Under the pieces are notes generated by a model, which searched no databases, had not been told where the DNA came from, and saw nothing but the letters and a program-made list of their open reading frames with translations. From Clostridia bacterium (GTDB lineage: Bacteria; Bacillota; Clostridia; Oscillospirales; CAG-272), in NCBI GenBank assembly GCA_017451975.1, contig JAFTNI010000065.1:1-20160 (forward strand): 20,160 nucleotides of DNA, given 5' to 3'. The position numbers and the translations under genes were made by a program. Shown here one piece after another: positions 1-6,350 of the stretch (positions are counted from its first letter, which is position 1; every line of letters starts with the position of its first letter).

Positions 1-1
1 C

Positions 2-187
2 GCCGGATATGCTCTTGCATTAATGTCATTGGTTGACAACAATGCTTCGAAAGAATTAATTCTATCTGTAAGAGATGATGTTCGTCCCAATCTGATGGGC
101 CATCATTATAACGATAGAGAACAGTTCTATCAGCGCTATAAAGATGAGGCATATAGTTGGGTCGAGAAGTCCCGCAAAGACGATTGA
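2..187 (+). CDS. 3' end of an unrecognised protein gene (5' part lies outside the window)
   Basis: A frame open from the left edge encodes about 61 residues and ends in TGA. The visible C-terminus is hydrophilic and rich in Asp, Arg, Tyr and Lys, ending in WVEKSRKDD. I do not recognise the family and no catalytic motif is visible. It is accepted as coding because the frame stays open from the edge, the composition is protein-like, and a strong hairpin lies just downstream. Codons end in A/T far more often than in the guaA gene next door, so it may belong to a different, possibly acquired, segment that stops near the guaA 3' end. Confidence 0.5.
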   Translation, partial: AGYALALMSLVDNNASKELILSVRDDVRPNLMGHHYNDREQFYQRYKDEAYSWVEKSRKDD

Positions 188-228
188 TAAAAACGACCTT
201 TCAATCTTCATGTGCATAACAAAACAAA

Positions 229-267
229 AAAGAGCTAACTGACTTAATCTAAATCAGTTAGCTCTTT
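229..267 (-). terminator. Rho-independent terminator, best on the minus strand (downstream of guaA)
   Basis: A perfect 14-bp stem (229-242 with 254-267) encloses an 11-nt loop. Read on the minus strand, the stem is followed by a long T-rich tract (TTTTTTGTTTTG), so it most likely ends the guaA transcript about 100 nt after its stop. On the + strand the T run is only three bases, but the hairpin could also stop the transcript of the partial gene ending at 187. Confidence 0.8.
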
Positions 268-364
268 ACTTATGAATAATGAAATTTTGTTGCCAAATCG
301 TTGCCACAGCTGCGCTAATTTGCGGCTTTTGCGGCTCTACAGCCGGGAAAGTGCCTCTGCGAAA

Positions 365-1372
365 TTATTCCCACTCAATGGTGCCTGTGGGTTTGGGCGT
401 GATATCGTAAAGCACGCGGTTGATGCCTGCTACTTCAGATGTGATTCTTGCGCAGATCTTATGGAGAAGTGCGTAGGGGATTTCTTCGATAGTAGCCGTC
501 ATAGCGTCTTTCGTGTTGACAGCGCGGATGATTGCGGGCCAACCCTCGTATCTGCCTTCGTCTTTAACGCCAACGCTCTTGATATCGGGGATAACCACGA
601 AATACTGCCATACCGTTTTGGAAAGGCCGCTGTTTGCAAATTCTTCGCGAAGAATTGCGTCTGCTTCGCGGAGCGCTGCGAGTCTGTCGCGCGTGATAGC
701 GCCGAGGCAACGAACGCCGAGGCCGGGGCCGGGGAAGGGCTGACGGTCTACAAGCTCGGAAGAAAGGCCGAGCGCTCTGCCCACTACGCGGACTTCGTCT
801 TTATAAAGAAGCTTGAGGGGCTCGAGAAGGGAGAATTTTTCGGCGATATCGTCGGGAAGACCACCAACGTTGTGGTGAGATTTAACGGCCTGCTTGCCCT
901 CTGCCTGCTTGATGCTTTCGAGGATGTCGGGGTAGATAGTACCCTGAGCAAGGAAGGAGTTTTTCTCGAATTTGTCGGCTTCTTCGGCGAATACGTTTAT
1001 GAATTCCGCGCCGATTATCTTGCGTTTGCTTTCGGGGTCGGATACACCCGCAAGAAGGTCGAGGAAGCGATCTGTTGCATCCACGTAAATGAGGTTTGCA
1101 TCGAATTCACCTCTGAAAAGCTTGATAACGCCTTCAGATTCATTCTTGCGCATAAGACCGTGGTTAACGTGTACGCAAACGAGCTGTTTGCCGATAGCCT
1201 TGATAAGAAGTGCTGCAACAACGGAAGAGTCTACACCGCCGGAAAGAGCGAGAAGAACCTTTCTGTCGCCAACCTCTGCGCGAACAGCTTTTATCTGTTC
1301 TTCAATAAAAGCTTCTGCAAGCGCAGGAGTTGTAATGCGTTCCATTGTTTCGGGACGTACATTGTTCTGCAT
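365..1372 (-). CDS. guaA: GMP synthetase, ATP-pyrophosphatase subunit without the glutaminase domain
   Basis: Converts XMP to GMP using ATP and ammonia, the last step of de novo guanine nucleotide synthesis in the cytoplasm. The 335 residues hold only the ATP-PPase and dimerisation domains. Visible are the SGGVDS P-loop (about 44-49), HVNHGLMRKNE, QGTIYPD (about 143-149), KSHHNVGGLP (about 164-173), RQPFPGPGLGVR (about 210-221), and the family C-terminus KPTGTIEWE. Typical bacterial GuaA is about 510 residues with an N-terminal class I amidotransferase, which is entirely absent here. This resembles the split, two-subunit form known from archaea and some Clostridia, so a separate glutaminase subunit or free ammonia is expected. 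The start at 1372 is chosen because AGGAGG (1381-1386) sits 8 nt upstream. The frame stays open to 1462, but that stretch overlaps the promoter. Transcribed alone. Confidence 0.95.
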   Translation of the reverse strand: MQNNVRPETMERITTPALAEAFIEEQIKAVRAEVGDRKVLLALSGGVDSSVVAALLIKAIGKQLVCVHVNHGLMRKNESEGVIKLFRGEFDANLIYVDATDRFLDLLAGVSDPESKRKIIGAEFINVFAEEADKFEKNSFLAQGTIYPDILESIKQAEGKQAVKSHHNVGGLPDDIAEKFSLLEPLKLLYKDEVRVVGRALGLSSELVDRQPFPGPGLGVRCLGAITRDRLAALREADAILREEFANSGLSKTVWQYFVVIPDIKSVGVKDEGRYEGWPAIIRAVNTKDAMTATIEEIPYALLHKICARITSEVAGINRVLYDITPKPTGTIEWE

Positions 1373-1433
1373 ATGAATTTCCTCCTGAATTTTCATATCG
1401 CCGAAAAGGGCGAAAAAGATTTTTAATAGATAC

Positions 1434-1462
1434 ATTATAATACTTTTTTTTGGGAATTTCAA
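1434..1462 (-). promoter_or_regulatory. guaA promoter
   Basis: On the minus strand, TTGAAA (1457-1462) and TATAAT (1434-1439) are separated by exactly 17 nt, a near-consensus sigma-A promoter. The predicted leader is only about 55 nt, too short for a purine riboswitch, and no aptamer-like fold is apparent. Confidence 0.8.
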
Positions 1463-1518
1463 TAGTTTTTCGAGAAAAAATTATGGGAGCTGACAATTTT
1501 TTTGAAGCAAAGGAAAAA

Positions 1519-2544
1519 CTAAAGAATTTTTTCAAGCTCGGCAAGGTCGGCGTCTGTGGTAGACCAGCTTGTGGCAAAGCGCACGACAGTGCGGCTTTCG
1601 TCCGCCTTTTCCCAGAAGCAGAAGCGCACCTTTTGCGAAAGAGCGTGCATTTTTTCGTTTTCGAGAATTACAAATTGCTGGTTTGTTGGCGTTTCCATAA
1701 AGAACTCATAGCCCTTTTGGCGGAAGATCTGCTTCATTTTTTCTGCACACGCTATGGCGTGGCGGCTGATTTCAAAATAAAGGTTATCTGTAAACAAAAC
1801 GTCGAACTGTATGCCAAGAAGCCTGCCCTTTGCCAGAAGCGCGCCGTGCTGCTTTACAAACGTGGTAAAGAATTTCGGTGTGTTGCCGTGAGGGAAAACG
1901 ACTGCTTCGCCGCAGAGCGCGCCTACCTTCGTGCCGCCTATATAGAAAACGTCGCAAAGGCGTGCAAGCTCGGGAAGCGTCATGTCGCTTTCGCGGCTTT
2001 CAAGCCCGTAGCCCAGGCGCGCGCCGTCTATGAAAAGGGGGAGCGCGTATTGCTTGCACACAGCGTAGATCGCCTCAAGCTCTGCTTTGGAATAGAGCGT
2101 GCCGTACTCCGTGGGGTGGGAAATATATACCATGCCCGGCTGAACCATATGTATGTTTGATTCGTCGGCGTAAAAGCCCGAAAGGTAAGCCGAAAGCGTG
2201 CCTGCATCTATTTTGCCTGCGCGGGCGGGCAGTGAAAGCACCTTATGCCCCGTGGCTTCGATAGCGCCGCCTTCGTGCACGTTTACGTGCCCTGTTTGGG
2301 CGGAAACCACACCTTCGCACGCATGAAGAAGCGCCGCTATTACTATTGAATTTGTTTGCGTACCGCCCACAAGAAAGTGAACGTCTGCCCCCGGCAGCGC
2401 GCAGGCGGTGCGTATTTTGCCCTTTGCGCTTTCGCAATATTTATCGTCGCCGTAGCCGGGAAGCGGCTCGAAATTCGTTTCCGCGAGCTTGGCGAGTATT
2501 TGCATATGAGCGCCCGCAGTGTAGTCACAATCGAAAGAAAGCAT
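1519..2544 (-). CDS. Low-specificity L-threonine aldolase family, PLP-dependent lyase
   Basis: Fold-type I PLP enzyme of 341 residues, the usual length for threonine aldolases, which split L-threonine or L-allo-threonine to glycine and acetaldehyde. Visible features are FLVGGTQTN (about 57-65), the GHVNVHEGGAIE motif (about 85-96), FIDGARLGYG with the PLP-binding Asp173, and YIGGTKVGA with the Schiff-base Lys206. The family also contains other beta-eliminating lyases, so the substrate is inferred. AAGGAGA (2551-2557) supports the ATG start. It starts 28 nt after the DUF1576-like gene and is probably co-transcribed with it. It ends in TAG, showing amber is a normal stop here. No terminator is seen before the guaA promoter, so read-through into guaA is possible. 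Confidence 0.85.
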   Translation of the reverse strand: MLSFDCDYTAGAHMQILAKLAETNFEPLPGYGDDKYCESAKGKIRTACALPGADVHFLVGGTQTNSIVIAALLHACEGVVSAQTGHVNVHEGGAIEATGHKVLSLPARAGKIDAGTLSAYLSGFYADESNIHMVQPGMVYISHPTEYGTLYSKAELEAIYAVCKQYALPLFIDGARLGYGLESRESDMTLPELARLCDVFYIGGTKVGALCGEAVVFPHGNTPKFFTTFVKQHGALLAKGRLLGIQFDVLFTDNLYFEISRHAIACAEKMKQIFRQKGYEFFMETPTNQQFVILENEKMHALSQKVRFCFWEKADESRTVVRFATSWSTTDADLAELEKIL

Positions 2545-2572
2545 ATTTTATCTCCTTAACTTTTGTTTTAAT

Positions 2573-3985
2573 TTATTTTAGGGTTTCTTCGCCGTGCTTT
2601 ACTTCCACTTTGTAGAAATCCAGCACCGTAAGCAGCACGAGCGCGGTGAGCCCCGCCGTGAAACCGCCGTTGTACAGCACGAATCCGCCGTGAAGCGCAG
2701 AGGTTGACGTGCATATGATAGCGTTGAGCATACCTACCACCACGCCTATGTGCCAGCCGTACCTGCCCGCAAATGGGCAAAGCCCCGTGGCGAAGGCGAA
2801 GCTGTTTATATAGCCTTGCGTAGATGAGGCAAGCTCGAAATCTGCGCCGACTATTGCGGAAATGCCTTGGAAGGCGAACGTCATTATGATATATCCGAGC
2901 CCTATGGGCCATACGTTTTTCGGCGTTTGCCCCGAGGCGCAGAAAGTGACCGCCGCCACTATAACGCCAGCCGTGGGGCCTGTAAAGTTCATTTCAAGCG
3001 GCAGAAGGTAGAAAATATCGAAATACGCAACTATAAGAAGCCCGAAAACGCCTATATTTATAATGCTTGCGTGCGCGCCGTAGCTTTCTATGAAGTCTAC
3101 CTTATAACCCGTGCTGGCAAGCAGGCTTTTATAGCCGCGGAAGCTTTTTCCGTTGAGCAAAAACCCTGCCAGAATGGAAACGGAGAATATGAATATGAAA
3201 AATCCGTTCATAAAAAGCATATATCTGTCTGCATTCTGGTCGTATACCAGGTTGTGGCGGTAGGAGGGCGCGGGCGCGGAAATGCCGAGCGATTTATAGA
3301 GGAACGAATAAACGAACATACCCAGTATGCCAATGGCAAGCCCAGCCTTATAAAGGCTGTAGCCGTGCGTCATTTCCGTGGTGGCGGGAAGGAGCGCGGG
3401 CACGGCAAAGCCCGCCGCCGCGCCGAAGCAGAGCGCGAAAACAAAGCCCGAAAAGCTTGGGTTGCACTCACCGAAAACATATTCGCCGCCCAAAGTATAG
3501 CGGAAGAGAAAATCGCTTACAAACGGGGCGAGCGCTGTGGAAAACATAGCTGTATGAAGGTTATCGGCAAAGCGCTTTCCCGTTACGTGGCAGTAAAGGT
3601 AAACGCCCATTAGCGTGGGCCACATATTAAGGAAATGGAGCCCATAGAAGCAGTGCGCCGTTACAAGAAAGTAGCCTGCGAGAATGCGCGCGTTTACGCG
3701 TGCGTGCGAAAAGTACATCATAAGGTTGCAGGCAAGGGCGCAAAGCCCCACGTTAAGAAACGTGCTGCCAAGCCCGCCTATGTTGAAATAGTCTGTAATA
3801 AGGTTACACGGCGAAATAAGTATAGTTACGAAATTGCGGAAGATATCGAGCCCTTCGCCGCTGAATATGCAGGCAATGGGAGTGCAGACGAGAAAGGAAA
3901 CCGACCAGAAAAGGGTATAGTAATAAATAACGCTGCCCGTTTTTTTTACGTCGCCGATATCGGAAAGTTTTTTCATTGTGTCCAT
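2573..3985 (-). CDS. DUF1576-like polytopic membrane protein
   Basis: A 470-residue, very hydrophobic protein with about 10-12 likely membrane helices and no signal peptide. The Gly-rich C-terminal part (SALHGGFVLYNGGFTAG near residues 430-446) matches my memory of the DUF1576 family of uncharacterised Firmicutes membrane proteins. No transport or enzymatic motif is evident, so function is unknown. A second ATG lies three codons inside the chosen start. The chosen one has AAAGGCGG about 8 nt upstream. First gene of a probable two-gene minus-strand operon with the aldolase-family lyase, which hints at amino-acid metabolism or transport, but that is only context. Confidence 0.7.
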   Translation of the reverse strand: MDTMKKLSDIGDVKKTGSVIYYYTLFWSVSFLVCTPIACIFSGEGLDIFRNFVTILISPCNLITDYFNIGGLGSTFLNVGLCALACNLMMYFSHARVNARILAGYFLVTAHCFYGLHFLNMWPTLMGVYLYCHVTGKRFADNLHTAMFSTALAPFVSDFLFRYTLGGEYVFGECNPSFSGFVFALCFGAAAGFAVPALLPATTEMTHGYSLYKAGLAIGILGMFVYSFLYKSLGISAPAPSYRHNLVYDQNADRYMLFMNGFFIFIFSVSILAGFLLNGKSFRGYKSLLASTGYKVDFIESYGAHASIINIGVFGLLIVAYFDIFYLLPLEMNFTGPTAGVIVAAVTFCASGQTPKNVWPIGLGYIIMTFAFQGISAIVGADFELASSTQGYINSFAFATGLCPFAGRYGWHIGVVVGMLNAIICTSTSALHGGFVLYNGGFTAGLTALVLLTVLDFYKVEVKHGEETLK

Positions 3986-4039
3986 AATAAGCCGCCTTTG
4001 GGGGTAAGCCCCTTTAAGAATAGGAATAACTACATATAC

Positions 4040-4068
4040 ATTTTACCACAAAAAGTTCTTTTCCGCAA
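4040..4068 (-). promoter_or_regulatory. Promoter of the DUF1576-like/aldolase operon
   Basis: On the minus strand, TTGCGG (4063-4068), a 17-nt spacer and TAAAAT (4040-4045), preceded by TGG, form an extended -10 promoter. The leader is about 48 nt. Confidence 0.6.
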
Positions 4069-4155
4069 CAGGTATATTTATGTTTTTAAAAAATACAGAT
4101 TGTAAAATAAGCGCGGAAATGATAAAATTTTATTCGGGAATTATAAGGATTTTTC

Positions 4156-4184
4156 GGTTTTCGTTCGTATAATAGTCGAAAACC
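4156..4184 (+). promoter_or_regulatory. Inverted repeat flanking the -10 box of the ECF sigma operon
   Basis: GGTTTTCG (4156-4163) and CGAAAACC (4177-4184) are perfect inverted arms. The 13-nt spacer contains TATAAT (4168-4173), the only good -10 element upstream of the sigma gene. Arm centres are 21 bp apart, two helical turns, as expected for a dimeric repressor operator. No convincing -35 is visible, so the promoter may be weak, activator-dependent or recognised by another sigma factor. Confidence 0.55.
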
Positions 4185-4202
4185 AAAAAGGAGGCGCCCG
4201 AA

Positions 4203-4745
4203 ATGGATAACGGTGCAAGTAGCTACCGCCGTTTCCTTGAAGGAGAAGAAAGCGCTTTCGAAGAAATAATGGAAGAATACAGGCGTGGGCTTACGCTTTT
4301 TATAGACCGTTATGTTTCAGATATGGCGGCGGCAGAGGATATTGCCATAGATGTTTTTACATACATTCTGCTTTGCCCCGGAAAATATAATTTCAAAACG
4401 TCTTTAAAAACTTACCTTTATATGCTGGGGCGCAGCCGCGCGCTCGATTACGTGCGCAAGCGCTCGCGCGTGGAGCTTGCCCCGCTTGAGGTGCTTGAGG
4501 GAGAAGAGCCGCCGCCAGAGGAAAGCGTTTTTGCAAGCGAGCGCAAAAAGCTTGTGCGCGGGGCCGTGGAAAAGCTGCCGCGCGAAATGCGCGAAGCGGT
4601 GTATCTTTTTTATTTCGAAGAGCTTTCTTATGAAGAAACGGCAAAGGTTATGAAAAAAACGAAAAAACAGATAGATAATCTTTTATACCGCGCAAAGGAA
4701 AAGCTGCGCGATATCATAGGAAAGGACGGTGAGCTTTTGCTATGA
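4203..4745 (+). CDS. ECF-family RNA polymerase sigma factor (sigma-70 regions 2 and 4)
   Basis: A 180-residue protein with sigma region 2 at about 10-85 (Asp/Glu-rich helix, then LKTYLYMLGRSRALDYVRKR, which recognises the -10) and region 4 at about 112-172 (LPREMREAVYLFYFEELSYEETAKVM and a helix-turn-helix). There is no region 1.1 or 3, as in extracytoplasmic-function sigma factors, which switch on genes in response to envelope signals. AAGGAGG (4188-4194) lies 8 nt before the ATG. The stop overlaps the next gene by 4 nt (ATGA), implying translational coupling to its likely anti-sigma factor. The regulon is not evident, and the operon may control itself. Confidence 0.92.
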   Translation: MDNGASSYRRFLEGEESAFEEIMEEYRRGLTLFIDRYVSDMAAAEDIAIDVFTYILLCPGKYNFKTSLKTYLYMLGRSRALDYVRKRSRVELAPLEVLEGEEPPPEESVFASERKKLVRGAVEKLPREMREAVYLFYFEELSYEETAKVMKKTKKQIDNLLYRAKEKLRDIIGKDGELLL

Positions 4746-5230
4746 GAACAATGGGTGAATTCCGCGCAGAGGTTTACCGCCGCAAGGAAGAGGTGCTGAA
4801 AAGACGCCGCGCGCGGCTGAAAAAAATTATAAACACGCTTATTTGCCTGCCTTTTGCGGCGGTTGTGGCTTTTATGGGAATTTCGCTTGGTATAGCCATG
4901 ATGCCTGCCGGTGCCGATAAAAATGCAAGCTCGCCTACCTTCGGCGAAGGGGCAGAAAGCAAGGTTGCCCGCATAACCGTGGAGCAGGGAAGCGAAAGCG
5001 CAGAGCTTTTGCGCGAATTCTTTTCGGGAATAGAGGCGCGCACGCCCGAAAGCGACTATTACGACTATTCTTCCGATATGGGCAAAAGCGGCTATGAGGT
5101 AAGCCTGGGCGGCGAGATTTATTTTGTTTGTGAAAGCTATATAAAGGCGAAAAGGCAATATTTTAAAATAACGGAAGCGGATTTTGCAAGGTTTCTTGAT
5201 ATTATAGGTGAAGCGGGCAATGAAGAATAA
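4742..5230 (+). CDS. Single-pass membrane protein, probable anti-sigma factor of the ECF operon
   Basis: A 162-residue protein with a short, very basic N-terminal segment (residues 1-30, YRRKEEVLKRRRARLKK), one membrane helix (about 31-54) and a roughly 105-residue region predicted outside the membrane. It overlaps the sigma gene by 4 nt. The role as anti-sigma is inferred from this coupling and topology. Similar 'basic stub plus helix' proteins follow ECF sigma genes in Clostridia. The HxxxCxxC zinc motif of classic anti-sigma domains is absent, so sequestration would have to rely on the short basic stub. The outer part is acidic and Tyr-rich (SDYYDYSSD) and has no family I recognise. Confidence 0.65.
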   Translation: MRTMGEFRAEVYRRKEEVLKRRRARLKKIINTLICLPFAAVVAFMGISLGIAMMPAGADKNASSPTFGEGAESKVARITVEQGSESAELLREFFSGIEARTPESDYYDYSSDMGKSGYEVSLGGEIYFVCESYIKAKRQYFKITEADFARFLDIIGEAGNEE

Positions 5231-5573
5231 ATTTTACCGTGCGCTTTTGTGCGCTCTTGCGCTGCTTTTTATGCTATGCCTTTGCTCGTGCGACGTTTGC
5301 GGCGGCATTATGCCGCAGAGCGTAACCGTAAAGGCAGAGGTTGAAAGGGTAAGCGGCACCAAGCTTTTTGTGCGCGGGCTTACGGGTGGTTTTTGCTCCG
5401 ATTACGTGCTTGACACGGTGGGAGCCGAGGTCTGCTTTGAGGGCGGAGAGCATGTTTCCGAAAAAATAGAGCCAGGCGATATAATATCCATAACCTTCAG
5501 CGGAATTTCACTGAAGGAAAAGCCCGGTACGCTTATGGGCGTTTCAAGGGTGGTAAAGCTTAAAGCAGAATAA
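5220..5573 (+). CDS. Small lipoprotein of the ECF operon (possible OB-fold domain)
   Basis: A 117-residue protein with a lipoprotein signal peptide: Lys-rich start, hydrophobic stretch LLCALALLFML, then a Cys-rich lipobox region (LCSC) around residue 24. It is therefore probably anchored outside the cytoplasmic membrane. The mature part is beta-rich, with the pattern VEPGD-ISITFSG and a final VSRVVKL strand reminiscent of small OB-fold lipoprotein domains such as DUF3221. That is an impression, not a firm match. The ATG at 5220 is chosen because AGGTGA lies 8 nt upstream; a GTG at 5208 is in frame but would lack a site. It overlaps the upstream gene by 11 nt, so it likely belongs to the same sensing module. 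Confidence 0.7.
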   Translation: MKNKFYRALLCALALLFMLCLCSCDVCGGIMPQSVTVKAEVERVSGTKLFVRGLTGGFCSDYVLDTVGAEVCFEGGEHVSEKIEPGDIISITFSGISLKEKPGTLMGVSRVVKLKAE

Positions 5574-5610
5574 AGTAAAACGGCTCTCACCAAAAGAGCC
5601 GTTTTACTTT
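5572..5610. terminator. Bidirectional terminator between the ECF operon and the Xre membrane regulator
   Basis: A perfect 16-bp stem (5572-5587 with 5595-5610) with a 7-nt loop. The A-rich 5' flank and T-rich 3' end make it serviceable in both directions. The left arm overlaps the lipoprotein stop codon. Confidence 0.9.
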
Positions 5611-5621
5611 AATGTGATTTA

Positions 5622-6260
5622 TTATTCTTTACTTTGCTTTTTGCCGAAGGGCCTGTTCATATATTTGGGATTGATATGCAGAATATAGAAGAATAAAACC
5701 GCTGTAATCAAAGTCAAGCCGATGAGCCCGAGCTTGAAATAGTATGTGCATAGTGCTATAACCAGCTGCACAAAGCAGTAGAGCAGCTCTATTTGGCTGT
5801 TCTTTTTTCTTTGGTTTAAATCTTTTTCATAGAAAATATTGCGCGACATCCATACAGAGCAAAGAAAGAGAAGCGCAAGCTTTACGAGCATAAAACGGTA
5901 ATCCGGGCTTTTTACACCGTCTGCGGTTACATAAATCGGCTGAGTACAGGAATAAAGCATACCTGCTTGAACCGATATTGCAAGCAAGGAAAGATTTGTA
6001 TGGAGAATAAAATCGGGGTCTTTTTCCTTGGGCGTTTTTGCAGAGTTTTCTTGCAAAGGTTCGTTTTTTGCACCGACAAGCTCTGAAAGGTTTATTTCCA
6101 AAAGAGCCGCAAGCTCTGCAAGGTTGCTTGCATTGGGCTCGGATGCTCCCGTTTCCCATTTGGAAACGGCTTGGCGGCTTACACCGAGCTGCTCGGCAAC
6201 GTATTCCTGCGAAAGCTTAAGCTCCTCACGTCTTTTTTTAATATTTTCATTAAGACTCAT
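5622..6260 (-). CDS. Xre-family regulator with four C-terminal membrane helices
   Basis: A 212-residue protein. Residues 5-60 form a Cro/CI-type helix-turn-helix (LSQEYVAEQLGVSRQAVSKWETG). A linker follows (65-85), then about four hydrophobic segments at roughly 87-106, 122-138, 157-174 and 177-194. It therefore looks like a membrane-anchored DNA-binding protein, a layout common in Clostridia but poorly studied. The ATG at 6260 is preferred because AGGAGG (6269-6274) lies 8 nt upstream; an in-frame GTG at 6269 falls inside that site. It has its own promoter downstream of the GH13 gene. What it senses and controls cannot be read from the sequence. Confidence 0.85.
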   Translation of the reverse strand: MSLNENIKKRREELKLSQEYVAEQLGVSRQAVSKWETGASEPNASNLAELAALLEINLSELVGAKNEPLQENSAKTPKEKDPDFILHTNLSLLAISVQAGMLYSCTQPIYVTADGVKSPDYRFMLVKLALLFLCSVWMSRNIFYEKDLNQRKKNSQIELLYCFVQLVIALCTYYFKLGLIGLTLITAVLFFYILHINPKYMNRPFGKKQSKE

Positions 6261-6280
6261 ACTGTTCACCTCCTGCTTGA

Positions 6281-6309
6281 ATTATATCAGAAAAAGGTCT
6301 TGATTTCCA
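6281..6309 (-). promoter_or_regulatory. Promoter of the Xre membrane regulator
   Basis: On the minus strand, TGGAAA (6304-6309), a 17-nt spacer and TATAAT (6281-6286) with the extended TGA before it. The -35 is imperfect, which fits activation from the repeat just upstream (6317-6337). Confidence 0.65.
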
Positions 6310-6316
6310 CCAACTG

Positions 6317-6337
6317 TATGTCAACCTTATGTCAACC
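6317..6337 (-). repeat. Tandem 10-bp direct repeat upstream of the Xre membrane regulator promoter
   Basis: The decamer TATGTCAACC (+ strand) occurs at 6317-6326 and again at 6328-6337, an 11-bp period. On the transcribed strand the units read GGTTGACATA and fall about 43-63 nt upstream of the predicted start, directly behind the weak -35. Same-face direct repeats at this place suggest an activator site. Confidence 0.55.
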
Positions 6338-6350
6338 GCCGTTTTTTTGC

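Noticed and set aside
272..1426. + strand open frame (384 codons) over guaA
   Set aside because: Antisense to a confidently identified guaA with complete motifs; no ribosome binding site.
1373..1433. Purine riboswitch in the guaA leader
   Set aside because: The leader is only about 55 nt and shows no three-stem aptamer or terminator.
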